A DNA stretch of 64,000 nucleotides from Micromonospora globbae (GTDB lineage: Bacteria > Actinomycetota > Actinomycetes > Mycobacteriales > Micromonosporaceae): positions 124,001 to 188,000 of the forward strand of contig NZ_RAQQ01000009.1 of assembly GCF_003610785.1 (NCBI RefSeq), given 5' to 3'. This document shows, piece after piece, positions 51,170 to 59,601 of the stretch; the stretch's first letter is position 1, and each line of letters starts with the position of its first letter. Under the pieces are notes generated by a model. The model was not told where the DNA came from. It ran no database searches and saw nothing but the letters and a program-made list of their open reading frames with translations. The translations under genes were made by a program, and so were the position numbers.

Positions 51170-52222
51170 GTGACGCGTGCAGGGGCCGGGATGGCCGCCG
51201 ACATCGACGAGCAGCCGGCCGGCTACGAGCGGCTGCTCTCCACCGAACACGCCGGGGCCATCGCCCGCGTGGCGGCCACCATCGCCGAACGCCGACCGCG
51301 GCACGTGGTGTTCACGGCCCGGGGCACCTCGGACCACGCGGCGCTCTACGGGGCGTACCTCACCGAGATCCGCCTCGGCCTGCCCGCCGGGCTCGCCTCG
51401 CCCAGCGTGGTGACCGTCTACCAGGCGCGTCCGGACCTGTCCGACGCGCTGGTCGTCGGTGTCAGCCAGAGCGGCGGCTCACCGGACCTCACCGAGGTGC
51501 TGCGGGTGGCCCGGGCCTCCGGCGCGCTCACCCTCGCCGTCACCAACGCGCCGGACTCGCCGCTCGCCGACGTCGCCGAGCTGAGCGTGGACATCGCGGC
51601 CGGGCACGAGCGGGCGGTGGCGGCCACCAAGACGTACACGGCCGAGCTGCTCGCCCTCCTCCTGCTGGTCGAGGGGATCCGGGCCGGTGACGGGGTGCTG
51701 CCGGCCGAGGAGCGGGAGGCACTCGCGGCGCTGCCCGAGCTGGCCGCGCGTACGCTCGCCGACCCCACCCCGGCGCAGCTCGCGCCCCGCTACCGGTTCG
51801 CCGCCCAGCTGGTCACCACCGGCCGCGGGTACGCCTACCCGACCGCCCGGGAGGCCGCGCTCAAGCTGATGGAGACCTCGTACCTGCCGGCGCTCGCGTT
51901 CTCCGGCGCCGACCTGCTGCACGGCCCGCTCGCCATGACCGACCCGGACGTGCCGGTGCTCGCCGTGGTCGGCTCCGGGCCCGGCGGGCGCTCGATGGGC
52001 GAGGTGCTGCCCCGGCTGGGTGAGCGCCGCGCCGACGTGGTGGTGGTCGGTTCGGCCGACGTCGAGGGGGCGACCCGCATCGCCGTTCCGGAGGTGGACG
52101 AGCGGTACGCGCCGCTGCTGGACATCCTGCCGCTGCAACGGCTCGCGCTGGCCCTCGCGCTGGCCCGCGGTGAGGACCCGGACGCGCCGCGCGGGCTCAA
52201 GAAGGTCACCGCGACGATGTGA
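51170..52222 (+). CDS. SIS domain sugar-phosphate isomerase/deaminase (GlmS-like / AgaS-like)
   Basis: A 350-residue protein with two SIS domains. The first has FTARGTSDHAALYGAYLTEI and VSQSGGSPDLTEV (about residues 45-120). The second has GRGYAYPTAREAALKLMET and FSGADLLHGPLAM (about 230-270). It corresponds to the isomerase half of GlmS without the glutaminase domain, as in amino-sugar phosphate deaminases. GTG 51170 has GGGAGGAG 4 nt upstream. Its direction of action (catabolic is likely) is inferred. Confidence 0.85.
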   Translation: MTRAGAGMAADIDEQPAGYERLLSTEHAGAIARVAATIAERRPRHVVFTARGTSDHAALYGAYLTEIRLGLPAGLASPSVVTVYQARPDLSDALVVGVSQSGGSPDLTEVLRVARASGALTLAVTNAPDSPLADVAELSVDIAAGHERAVAATKTYTAELLALLLLVEGIRAGDGVLPAEEREALAALPELAARTLADPTPAQLAPRYRFAAQLVTTGRGYAYPTAREAALKLMETSYLPALAFSGADLLHGPLAMTDPDVPVLAVVGSGPGGRSMGEVLPRLGERRADVVVVGSADVEGATRIAVPEVDERYAPLLDILPLQRLALALALARGEDPDAPRGLKKVTATM

Positions 52223-52234
52223 GGCGCCGCGTGG

Positions 52235-52240
52235 CACGCT
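52235..52240 (+). promoter_or_regulatory. Candidate -10 (CACGCT) of leaderless histidine kinase gene
   Basis: CACGCT is 7 nt before GTG 52248, close to the stop of the SIS gene; no ribosome-binding site. Confidence 0.4.
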
Positions 52241-52247
52241 GGTCTCC

Positions 52248-53801
52248 GTGTCCACGCTGCGCGACCTCGCCGAGGAGCACACCCAGCTCCGCCCGGCGGA
52301 CATCGACCACCTGCACCGGATCGCCGGAGACTGGCAGCTGCTCTCCGACATGTCCTTCGCCGACCTGCTGCTGTGGGTGCCGGTCGACACCGAGGGGACG
52401 TTCCTCTGCGTGGCCCAGGTCCGCCCGACGACCGCGCCCACCGCGTACCAGGACGACCAGGTGGGCCGGATCGTCGGCGGGCCGGAGGTGGCGCACCTGG
52501 AGGTGGCGTACCGGCAGGGCCGGATCTGGCGTGAGGGCGACCCCGTCTGGTACGGCGACGTGCCGGCCCGGCACGAGGCGATCCCGGTCCGGCTGCGGAC
52601 CGCCGACGGGGAGGCCGGCGAGGTGGTGGCCGTCGTGGGCCGGGACACCAACCTGTCCACCGCCCGTACGCCCAGCCAGCTGGAGCTGAACTACCTCACC
52701 ACGGCCGACGACCTGGCCCAGATGATCGCCGACGGCACCTTCCCGCCACCCCGGCACCCCGGCGAGACCACCTCGGCCCCCCGGGTCGGCGACGGACTGG
52801 TCCGGTTGGACGCGAACGGGAAGGTCACGTACGCGAGCCCGAACGCCCAGTCGGCGTACCGGCGGCTGGGCTACGCCTCCCACCTCGTCGGCGAGGACCT
52901 GGCGGCGCTGCACCGCCGGCTCGCCAACGACCCGCTGGAGGGCACCGACGCGGCCAACGCCGTGCTCGCGGCGCTGCGGGGCGACGCGCCGCCGCGCCGG
53001 GAGATCGACGCCCGGGGCGCCACCGTGCTCACCCGGGCGCTGCCGTTGATGCCCGCCGGTGTGCCGATCGGCGCCCTCGTGCTGGTCCGCGACATCACCG
53101 AGGTGCGGCGGCGGGACCGCGCCCTCATCACCAAGGACGCCACCATCCGGGAGATCCACCACCGGGTGAAGAACAACCTCCAGACCGTCGCGGCGCTGCT
53201 GCGCCTGCAGGCCCGCCGGGTCGCGATGCCGGAGGCCCGGGTCGCCCTGGAGGACTCGGTCCGCCGGGTGGCCTCCATCGCGCTCGTGCACGAGACCCTC
53301 TCGATGTCGAGCGACGAGGCCGTCGAGTTCGACACGATCGTCGACCGGGTGGCCAGCGCGGCCGCCGAGGTCGCCGCGACGGAGGTGCCCGTCGGCATGC
53401 GCCGCAAGGGCAGCTTCGGGGTGCTGCCCGCCGAGATCGCCACGTCCCTCGTGATGGTCCTCAACGAGCTGCTGCTCAACGCCGTCGAGCACGGGTTCCC
53501 GCCGGCCGACCCGGGCGAGGAGGCCGAGGCCCCGCCGGCGTCCGGGCCGGAGCCGGAGGTGGTGGTGTCGGCGCACCGGTTCCGCAAGCAGCTGCACGTG
53601 ACGGTGACCGACAACGGGCGCGGACTGCCCGCCGGCTTCGACGCCGCCGGCGGTGGGAACCTCGGCCTGCAGATCGTGCGGGCGCTGGTCACCGGGGAGC
53701 TGCGCGGCAGCATCGAGCTGCGGGACGCCCCCGACGGTGGCACCGAGGCCGTGCTCGTCGTCCCGCTGGCCCGCAACGCCGAGGGCCGCTCGCCCTCCTG
53801 A
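52248..53801 (+). CDS. pdtaS: Cytoplasmic sensor histidine kinase, PdtaS-like (HisKA_2)
   Basis: A 517-residue soluble kinase. An N-terminal GAF-type domain (1-150) is followed by a PAS-type domain (about 180-290: VRLDANGKVTYASPNAQSAY). Next is the HisKA_2 region with the phospho-accepting histidine in HHRVKNNLQTVAALLRLQ (about 302-319), and an HATPase with NELLLNAVEHGF and TDNGRGLPAGF. In mycobacteria PdtaS works with the antiterminator PdtaR; no such partner is in the window. The name rests on domain order and on synteny with Rv3220c near whiB1. Confidence 0.88.
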   Translation: MSTLRDLAEEHTQLRPADIDHLHRIAGDWQLLSDMSFADLLLWVPVDTEGTFLCVAQVRPTTAPTAYQDDQVGRIVGGPEVAHLEVAYRQGRIWREGDPVWYGDVPARHEAIPVRLRTADGEAGEVVAVVGRDTNLSTARTPSQLELNYLTTADDLAQMIADGTFPPPRHPGETTSAPRVGDGLVRLDANGKVTYASPNAQSAYRRLGYASHLVGEDLAALHRRLANDPLEGTDAANAVLAALRGDAPPRREIDARGATVLTRALPLMPAGVPIGALVLVRDITEVRRRDRALITKDATIREIHHRVKNNLQTVAALLRLQARRVAMPEARVALEDSVRRVASIALVHETLSMSSDEAVEFDTIVDRVASAAAEVAATEVPVGMRRKGSFGVLPAEIATSLVMVLNELLLNAVEHGFPPADPGEEAEAPPASGPEPEVVVSAHRFRKQLHVTVTDNGRGLPAGFDAAGGGNLGLQIVRALVTGELRGSIELRDAPDGGTEAVLVVPLARNAEGRSPS

Positions 53802-53835
53802 CCCCGGCGGGATCCGGTTCCGGTCGCGGGACCCT

Positions 53836-53892
<57 letters not shown>

Positions 53893-53932
53893 ATCCGGCC
53901 ACCCCGCCACCAGCCTCGGGCGGGCGCACCGG

Positions 53933-55411
53933 TCAGCGGGTCAGCAGCGCCACCGTGAGGCCCGGGCGCTGCCAGACCTGGCGCACCGTGAACCCGTCCC
54001 GCAGGGCGGCGCCCTTCGCGCCGGTCACCGCCGCCACCGGATCGGTGCGCCGGCCGGACACGACGAGCCAGACCCGGGGCACGCCGGCCAGGCACTCGGC
54101 GGGTCGGTCGCACTCGGCGGCCCAGAGGTCGCCGCGGCGGGCCGGCCCCTCGACCAGCAGCGCGTCGCGCGGAGTCCGGTCGCGCAACCGGTACTCCACG
54201 CCGAGGTCGAGGAAGAGCCAACTGTGCCGGGGGGAGTAGACGACGGCGTCCCCCGGGCGCTGCCCCGCCGCGATCACGTCGGCCGCGCCCCGGTAGTCGA
54301 TCCGCGCGCTGCGCGGCCACTCGTGCGTACGCCGCAGCGCGGCCTGGTCGGGCAGGCCCAGCAGCCCGGCCAGGACCAGCACGGCCAGCGCGCCGGGCAG
54401 CGGCACCGCCGCCAGGGCCGCGCCGGCCAGCAGGCAGGCGAACGGCACCACGAAGACCAGGTAGCGGGGGACCCACAGGGGTACGACGAGCCCGGCCGCG
54501 AACAGCAGGAGCACCGGCAGCACGACCGCGCACCCGGGCAGCAGGGCCCGCCGGCCGAGCCGCGCGGCGCCGAGCGCGGCGAGCCCGACGAGCAGACCGC
54601 CCACGGCCGTGCTCTGCGCGACGCCGCCGGGCAGCGTGACCAGGTCGACCGGGCGCACGAGGTCCACCCACTCCAGTTGCCGTCCCCGCTGTCCCCGGGC
54701 GACCAGGACGAGCGGCGCGACCAGCACGAGCGCCGGCGCCACGGCGGCCAGCCACCACCAGCGCCGCCGTCCGGGGCCGCCGGCCGGGTCGGCGCCGGTG
54801 CCCGCGAGGACGGCCACCGCGTGGGCGGCGAGCAGGGTGAGGGCTATGAGGTGGGTCAGCCCCAGGGCGGCGAGGGCCACCGCGTAGCCGGCCCAGCGCG
54901 CCCAGCCCGGCCGCCGCAGCGCCTCGACGAGGAGCAGGGTGGCGAGCACGGCGAACAGCGTCGCCAGGGCGTACGGGCGGGCCTCCTGCGCGTACCGGGA
55001 GGTGCCGGGCAGGAGCGCGAAGAGCAGGCCGGCGAGCAGCCCGGTCCGTGCCCCGACGAGCCGCCGGCCGAGGACGGCCGTGAGGGCCGCCGCCCCGGTC
55101 ATGGCCAGCGCCGAGGGCAGCCGGAGCGCGGCGACCGAGTCGCCGGCGAGCGCCACCCAGCCGTGCATGAGCAGGTAGTAGGGGCCGGTCGCCGCGTCGA
55201 TGGTCCCCGCCAGCCGGAACAGGTCGCCGACCGACCGGGTGGCGGCGCTCCAGGTCGCGAGCTCGTCCCGCCAGAGCTGGGCCCCGGTGAGCCCCGTCCC
55301 GGTCACCACGAGGGTGAGCAGCGCCGGCGCCAGCCAGACCGCCGCCGTCCGCAGGCTGTGCGGCAACCGGGCCGCGTCCCGGGTCGCCCGACGGTCGGAC
55401 AGATCGGCCAC
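53933..55411 (-). CDS. GT39-type membrane glycosyltransferase
   Basis: A 492-residue membrane protein with about 11 transmembrane helices and a C-terminal exported domain (about residues 370-492). The first loop has LTGAQLWRDELATWS with the acidic pair typical of GT-C enzymes. YAQEARPYAL in a later loop also fits the family (GT39/ArnT-like). The donor would be a polyprenyl-phosphate sugar. GTG 55411 is assumed; upstream ATGs overlap the leader-peptide promoter. Function in cell-envelope glycosylation is inferred. Confidence 0.82.
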   Translation of the reverse strand: MADLSDRRATRDAARLPHSLRTAAVWLAPALLTLVVTGTGLTGAQLWRDELATWSAATRSVGDLFRLAGTIDAATGPYYLLMHGWVALAGDSVAALRLPSALAMTGAAALTAVLGRRLVGARTGLLAGLLFALLPGTSRYAQEARPYALATLFAVLATLLLVEALRRPGWARWAGYAVALAALGLTHLIALTLLAAHAVAVLAGTGADPAGGPGRRRWWWLAAVAPALVLVAPLVLVARGQRGRQLEWVDLVRPVDLVTLPGGVAQSTAVGGLLVGLAALGAARLGRRALLPGCAVVLPVLLLFAAGLVVPLWVPRYLVFVVPFACLLAGAALAAVPLPGALAVLVLAGLLGLPDQAALRRTHEWPRSARIDYRGAADVIAAGQRPGDAVVYSPRHSWLFLDLGVEYRLRDRTPRDALLVEGPARRGDLWAAECDRPAECLAGVPRVWLVVSGRRTDPVAAVTGAKGAALRDGFTVRQVWQRPGLTVALLTR

Positions 55412-55474
55412 GGGTCGAGCCTCGCACAACGGCGCCGAGAGCCTGCCCGTGATGTGGGATCCGGCACGCGCTCG

Positions 55475-55504
55475 TTGGAAGGCCCGCGCCGGGTGTGGCA
55501 GCAT
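55475..55504 (+). promoter_or_regulatory. Promoter of the sulfur assimilation operon (leaderless start at the leader peptide)
   Basis: -35 TTGGAA (55475-55480), 18-nt spacer, -10 CAGCAT (55499-55504), 7 nt before ATG 55512. Confidence 0.6.
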
Positions 55505-55511
55505 GACGGGC

Positions 55512-55598
55512 ATGACTGCCGCCGTCGTGCGTCGCTTCGTGGCCCGCCGCCACGTCGACTACGGCCGCGTCCGCAGCGCCATCTGTCCGGCCCACTGA
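55512..55598 (+). CDS. Putative leader peptide of the sulfate assimilation operon
   Basis: A 28-residue ORF ending in RRHVDYGRVRSAICPAH. It matches the actinobacterial putative-leader-peptide family, whose hallmark is RRHVDL..R..SA(L/I)C and which lies before sulfur and cysteine genes. It holds a single Cys near its end. ATG 55512 sits 7 nt after a -10 box, so it is probably translated from a leaderless mRNA. Hairpins follow directly after its stop. In mycobacteria, cysteine-containing leaderless uORFs act as cysteine-responsive attenuators; the same role is inferred here. Confidence 0.8.
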   Translation: MTAAVVRRFVARRHVDYGRVRSAICPAH

Positions 55599-55601
55599 CG
55601 A

Positions 55602-55677
55602 CGCCCGACCCATCCGTCTCGGGCGCGCTCCGCGCCGGCTCTTCCGACATCGTCGTCTCCAGCCCGTCCTGACGGGC
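55602..55677 (+). promoter_or_regulatory. Hairpins between leader peptide and sulfite reductase gene
   Basis: Stem CGCCCGA/TCGGGCG (55602-55608 with 55619-55625) begins 4 nt after the leader stop. Stem GCCCGTC/GACGGGC (55662-55668 with 55671-55677) lies 48 nt before ATG 55726. They could form the attenuating structures; there is no U-tract. Confidence 0.45.
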
Positions 55678-55725
55678 CGCCGTCGCGTACGCGCCCCCAT
55701 CCAGGCCCCCACGGAGGACGCCGCG

Positions 55726-57438
55726 ATGGCCGTCAGCACCGCTTCCACCCGTCCCGAGGACCCGACGACCCGTTCCGCGCGGACACCGCGCCGCCCCCGC
55801 GGCGAGGGCCAGTGGGCGCTCGGCCACCGCGAGCCGCTCAACGCCAACGAGCGGACCAAGAAGGACGACGATCCGCTGAACGTGCGCGCGCGGATCGAGA
55901 ACATCTACGCCCGCCGCGGCTTCGCCGCCATCGACCCGGCCGACCTGCGCGGCCGGTTCCGCTGGTGGGGCCTCTACACCCAGCGCAAGCCGGGCATCGA
56001 CGGCGGCCGTACGGCCGTGCTCGAACCGCACGAGCTGGAGGACGAGTACTTCATGCTCCGGGTGCGGATCGACGGCGGCCAGCTCTCCCTGGCCCAGCTG
56101 CGGACGATCGCCGACGTCTCCCGCGAGTTCGCCCGGGACACCGCCGACATCACCGACCGGCAGAACGTCCAGTTCCACTGGGTCCGGATCGAGGACGTGC
56201 CGGAGATCTGGCGGCGGCTGGAGTCGGTGGGCCTGCAGACCACGGAGGCGTGCGGTGACTGCCCCCGGATCGTGCTGGGCAGCCCGGTGGCCGGGGTGGC
56301 CGAGGCCGAGGTGGTCGACGCGACCCCGGCGATCGACGAGATCGTCCGCCGGTACGTGGGCAGCCCCGAGTTCTCCAACCTGCCGAGGAAGTTCAAGACC
56401 TCGATCTCCTGGTTGGTGGACACCCCGTACGAGGCGAACGACATCGCGTTCCTCGGGGTGGAGCACCCCGAGCACGGCCCCGGCTTCGACCTGTGGGTCG
56501 GCGGCGGCCTCTCCACCAACCCGATGCTGGCGCAGCGGCTGGGTGTCTGGGTGCCGCTCGCCGAGGTCCCCGACGTCTGGGCCGGCGTGGTCGGCATCTT
56601 CCGCGACTACGGCTACCGGCGGCTGCGCAACCGGGCCCGGCTCAAGTTCCTCGTGGCCGACTGGGGTCTGGAGCGGTTCCGGGAGGTGCTGGAGAAGGAG
56701 TACCTGGGCCGGGCGCTGCTCGACGGTCCCCCTCCCGAACTGCCCGGACGGCCGATCGACCACCTCGGCGTGCACCGCCAGCGCGACGGCCGCTGCTACG
56801 TCGGGGCCGCGCCGGTCGTCGGCCGGGTCTCCGGCGGGCAGCTCGCGCGGCTCGCCGACGTGGCGCAGGCGCACGGCAGCGACCGGGTACGCCTCACCCC
56901 GTACCAGAAGCTGCTGGTGCTCGACGTGGCGCCGGAGCGGACGGAGTCGCTCGTCGGCGCGCTGCGGGAGATCGGCCTGGAGGCCCGGCCGTCGGCCTGG
57001 CGGCGCGGCACGATGGCCTGCACCGGCATCGAGTACTGCAAGCTTGCCATCGTCGAGACCAAGGCCCGCGGCGAGGAGCTGGTCACCCGGCTCGAACAGC
57101 GGCTGCGGGACTTCGACGCGGACATCTCCATCCACCTCAACGGCTGCCCGAACGCCTGCGCCCGCACGCAGGTCGCCGACATCGGTCTCAAGGGCCAGCT
57201 CGTGATGGGCCCGGACGGGCGCCAGGTGGAGGGCTTCCAGGTGCACCTCGGCGGCGGCCTGGGCATGGCCGCCGGGCAGACGTCCGGCTTCGGCCGCAAG
57301 CTGCGGGGCCTGAAGACCACCGCCGAGGACCTTCCCGAGTACGTGGAACGGCTGGCCCGCCGCTACCTGGCGGGCCGGCGCGAGGGCGAGCCCTTCGCCC
57401 AGTGGGTGATCAGAGTCGACGAGGAGGAACTGCGGTGA
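55726..57438 (+). CDS. sir: Ferredoxin-dependent nitrite/sulfite reductase
   Basis: A 570-residue siroheme/[4Fe-4S] reductase. The duplicated ferredoxin-like and catalytic halves are seen, with cluster ligands CTGIEYC (about residues 432-438) and CPNAC (about 473-477). The active-site arginine and lysine regions are ITDRQNVQFHW and RKFKTSISW. It also has LYTQRKPG and TTEACGDCPR, the segments that hold the Tyr-Cys pair described for mycobacterial NirA. Its place before cysH and the chelatase makes it sulfite reductase (sulfite to sulfide), not nitrite reductase. ATG 55726 has GGAGG 8 nt upstream. Confidence 0.93.
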   Translation: MAVSTASTRPEDPTTRSARTPRRPRGEGQWALGHREPLNANERTKKDDDPLNVRARIENIYARRGFAAIDPADLRGRFRWWGLYTQRKPGIDGGRTAVLEPHELEDEYFMLRVRIDGGQLSLAQLRTIADVSREFARDTADITDRQNVQFHWVRIEDVPEIWRRLESVGLQTTEACGDCPRIVLGSPVAGVAEAEVVDATPAIDEIVRRYVGSPEFSNLPRKFKTSISWLVDTPYEANDIAFLGVEHPEHGPGFDLWVGGGLSTNPMLAQRLGVWVPLAEVPDVWAGVVGIFRDYGYRRLRNRARLKFLVADWGLERFREVLEKEYLGRALLDGPPPELPGRPIDHLGVHRQRDGRCYVGAAPVVGRVSGGQLARLADVAQAHGSDRVRLTPYQKLLVLDVAPERTESLVGALREIGLEARPSAWRRGTMACTGIEYCKLAIVETKARGEELVTRLEQRLRDFDADISIHLNGCPNACARTQVADIGLKGQLVMGPDGRQVEGFQVHLGGGLGMAAGQTSGFGRKLRGLKTTAEDLPEYVERLARRYLAGRREGEPFAQWVIRVDEEELR

Positions 57439-57596
57439 GCGGCGAGAACCGAGCGGCACCCCTGTACTGCCCGTACTGCGGCGAGGAGGACCTGCGGCCG
57501 AACGAGTCGGGCCACGGCGCCTGGGAGTGCCACGCCTGCGCCCGCGTCTTCACGGTCCGGTTCACCGGGCTGCTCAGCCGGGCGGTGGCCCGGTGA
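57435..57596 (+). CDS. Small zinc-ribbon protein between sir and cysH
   Basis: A 53-residue protein with two CxxC pairs: YCPYCGEEDL and WECHACARVF. GTG 57435 overlaps the sir stop as GTGA, and its own stop overlaps cysH as GTGA, so all three are translationally coupled. It may be a metal-binding or sulfur-delivery helper of the reductases. It is a regular companion of sir in actinobacteria, to my memory, without a known function. Confidence 0.82.
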   Translation: MSGENRAAPLYCPYCGEEDLRPNESGHGAWECHACARVFTVRFTGLLSRAVAR

Positions 57597-58390
57597 GCGC
57601 CGCGCCCGCCCGCGACCGGAGGGGGGCGGCGAGCCTCGTGTCGGCGGCGGACCTCGGTCTGGTCGGGATCGGCGGCCCAGCGCCGGCCGACCCGGACCGG
57701 CGGGACCCGGAGGAGCTGCGCGCCCTGGCCGAGCAGGCCGGCCGTGAGCTGGAGGGCGCCCCGGCCCTGGAGATCGCCCGCTGGGCCGGGGAGACCTTCG
57801 GGGACCGGTTCTGCGTGACCAGTTCGATGGCCGACGCCGTCGTCGCCCACCTGGTGTCCCGCGTCGTGCCGGGGGTGGACGTCGTCTTCCTCGACACCGG
57901 CCTGCACTTCCCGGAGACGCTGCGGGTACGCGACGAGGTGGCCCGGACCCTGCCGGTGAACGTGCGGTCCGTCCGGCCGCGGCTCACCGTGGGCCAGCAG
58001 GACGGCCTCTACGGTCCCCGGCTGTTCAACCGTTCCCCGGACGACTGCTGCCAGCTGCGGAAGGTGGAGCCGCTGGAGCGGGCGCTCACCGGGTACGACG
58101 CGTGGGCCACCGGCCTGCGCCGCGACGAGTCGCCGACCCGGGCGAACACGCCGGTGGTCGGGTTCGACGCCCGCCGCGGCAAGGTGAAGGTCAACCCGAT
58201 CGCGACCTGGACGCAGGCCGACGTGGACCGCTACATCGCCCGCTGGAACGTGCCGGTCAACGAGCTCTTCAAGCAGGGGTACGGCTCGATCGGCTGCTGG
58301 CCGTGCACCCGGCGGACCCGGGCGGGCGAGGACCCGCGCGCCGGCCGCTGGGCGATGTTCGAGAAGACCGAGTGCGGACTGCACGTCTGA
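57593..58390 (+). CDS. cysH: Adenylylsulfate (APS) reductase CysH
   Basis: A 265-residue assimilatory reductase. The iron-sulfur ligands typical of APS reductases are present (DDCCQLRK and, about 85 residues later, GCWPCTRR). The catalytic cysteine is in the C-terminal ECGLHV. The nucleotide loop is TSSMADAVVAHL and the substrate-binding LDTGLHFPETL follows. The Cys-Cys...CxxC set marks APS rather than PAPS as substrate. GTG 57593 is coupled to the upstream gene. It produces the sulfite used by Sir. Confidence 0.94.
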   Translation: MSAAPARDRRGAASLVSAADLGLVGIGGPAPADPDRRDPEELRALAEQAGRELEGAPALEIARWAGETFGDRFCVTSSMADAVVAHLVSRVVPGVDVVFLDTGLHFPETLRVRDEVARTLPVNVRSVRPRLTVGQQDGLYGPRLFNRSPDDCCQLRKVEPLERALTGYDAWATGLRRDESPTRANTPVVGFDARRGKVKVNPIATWTQADVDRYIARWNVPVNELFKQGYGSIGCWPCTRRTRAGEDPRAGRWAMFEKTECGLHV

Positions 58391-59244
58391 CCCGGCCGGT
58401 CCGCAGGTTCCCGGCCGGGGCGGCGGCGGGCGCCTGGGCCGACCCCGTGGTCCTGGTCGCGCACGGCAGCCGTGATCCGCGGGCTGCCGAGGCGACCCGG
58501 GCGCTGGTCCGGGCGGTGTCGGCCGCCCGGGTCGGCACCCCCGTGTCGGCGAGCTGGCTCGACCACACCGAGCCGGCGCCCGCCGAGGCCCTGCGGGCGC
58601 TCGCCGCGGCCGGGCACCGGCGGGCGGTGCTGGTGCCGTTGCTGTTCACCGCCGCGTACCACCGCCGCGTGGACGTGCCGGCAGCGGTGGCGGCGGCCCG
58701 CGAGAGCGCGCCGAGCCTCACCGTACGGGTGGCCGACGTGCTCGGCCCGACCGGCGACGAGGTGGACCCGGGGCTCCTCGCCGGCCTGCGGCGCCGGCTG
58801 GCCGAGGCGGACCCGGGCCGGTTCGACGCGCTGGTGCTGGCGGCGGCGGGCACCCGGGACGCCCGGGCGCGGGGCTCGGTGGGCCGGGTGGCCGCCGCGC
58901 TCGGCGCCGGTCTGGGTGTGCCGGTCCGCGTGTCGTACGCCTCCGCGGCGCCGCCGTCGGTGGATGCGGCGGTCGCCGGGCTGCGCGCCGACGGGGCGCG
59001 GAGGGTCGCGGTGGCCGCGTACTTCCTGGCCCCCGGCCTCTTCCACGACGCGGTGGCGGCGCAGGCGCGCGAGGCGGGGGCGGTGGCCGTGTCGGCCCCG
59101 CTCACCGACGCGCCGGAGCTGGCCGACCTGGTGCTGCGCCGGGTGGACGCCGCGCTGGGCGCGCCCCGGGTCGTCACGCCGGCGGCGGTCGGCGGCGCGG
59201 GGGCCGGTCGTGCGGCGGGTGGCGCGGGCCACGTGGCGGCATGA
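58372..59244 (+). CDS. Sirohydrochlorin chelatase (CbiX-type)
   Basis: A 290-residue two-domain chelatase. The first domain has the metal-binding VLVAHGSRDPRA and VLVPLLFTAAYHRRVDVPA (His of the active site). The second is a degenerate repeat (VLAAAGTRDARAR and YFLAPGLFHDAV). In this operon it likely inserts iron to make siroheme for Sir. The start is uncertain: GTG 58372 overlaps cysH by 19 nt. CTG 58387 would give a 4-nt overlap like the other junctions, and GTG 58448 is also possible. Confidence 0.85.
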   Translation: MRTARLTRPVRRFPAGAAAGAWADPVVLVAHGSRDPRAAEATRALVRAVSAARVGTPVSASWLDHTEPAPAEALRALAAAGHRRAVLVPLLFTAAYHRRVDVPAAVAAARESAPSLTVRVADVLGPTGDEVDPGLLAGLRRRLAEADPGRFDALVLAAAGTRDARARGSVGRVAAALGAGLGVPVRVSYASAAPPSVDAAVAGLRADGARRVAVAAYFLAPGLFHDAVAAQAREAGAVAVSAPLTDAPELADLVLRRVDAALGAPRVVTPAAVGGAGAGRAAGGAGHVAA

Positions 59245-59295
59245 CGCCGGTCGCGCCGCGCGCGGTGGTCGGGGCGACCGGGCCCGGACAGCAGA

Positions 59296-59327
59296 ACGCC
59301 CCGCAGGGTGGTGACCCGGCGGGGCGT
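59296..59327. terminator. Terminator between chelatase and whiB1
   Basis: A 9-bp stem (59296-59304 with 59319-59327) with an inner GGGT/ACCC pair, between convergent genes ending at 59244 and 59344. Confidence 0.6.
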
Positions 59328-59343
59328 ACGGCTGTGTCGGTGG

Positions 59344-59601
59344 TCAGGCGGAGTGAGCGCGCAGCACGCGGAGGCCACCGCGACGCTTGAGGGCGCGGCG
59401 CTCCTCCTCGCTCATTCCACCCCAGACGCCCGCGTCCTGACCCGACTCGAGCGCCCACTGCAGGCACTGGTCGGTTACGGAGCAGCGCCGGCAGACGGCC
59501 TTGGCCTGCTCGACCTGCAGGAGAGCCGGACCGGACGTCCCGATCGGGAAGAACAGCTCCGGGTCCTCGTCGCGGCAGACAGCATGGTGACGCCAGTCCA
59601 T
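59344..59601 (-). CDS. whiB1: WhiB1 iron-sulfur transcriptional regulator
   Basis: An 85-residue protein starting MDWRHHAVCRDEDPELFFP, the WhiB1 opening. Cluster cysteines are at 9, 37, 40 and 46, the positions known for M. tuberculosis WhiB1, followed by GVWGGMSEEERRALKRR. WhiB1 is essential in mycobacteria, binds SigA and reacts with nitric oxide. ATG 59601 has GAGGAG about 9 nt upstream. The upstream region carries a CRP-like palindrome, recalling CRP control of mycobacterial whiB1. Confidence 0.95.
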   Translation of the reverse strand: MDWRHHAVCRDEDPELFFPIGTSGPALLQVEQAKAVCRRCSVTDQCLQWALESGQDAGVWGGMSEEERRALKRRGGLRVLRAHSA

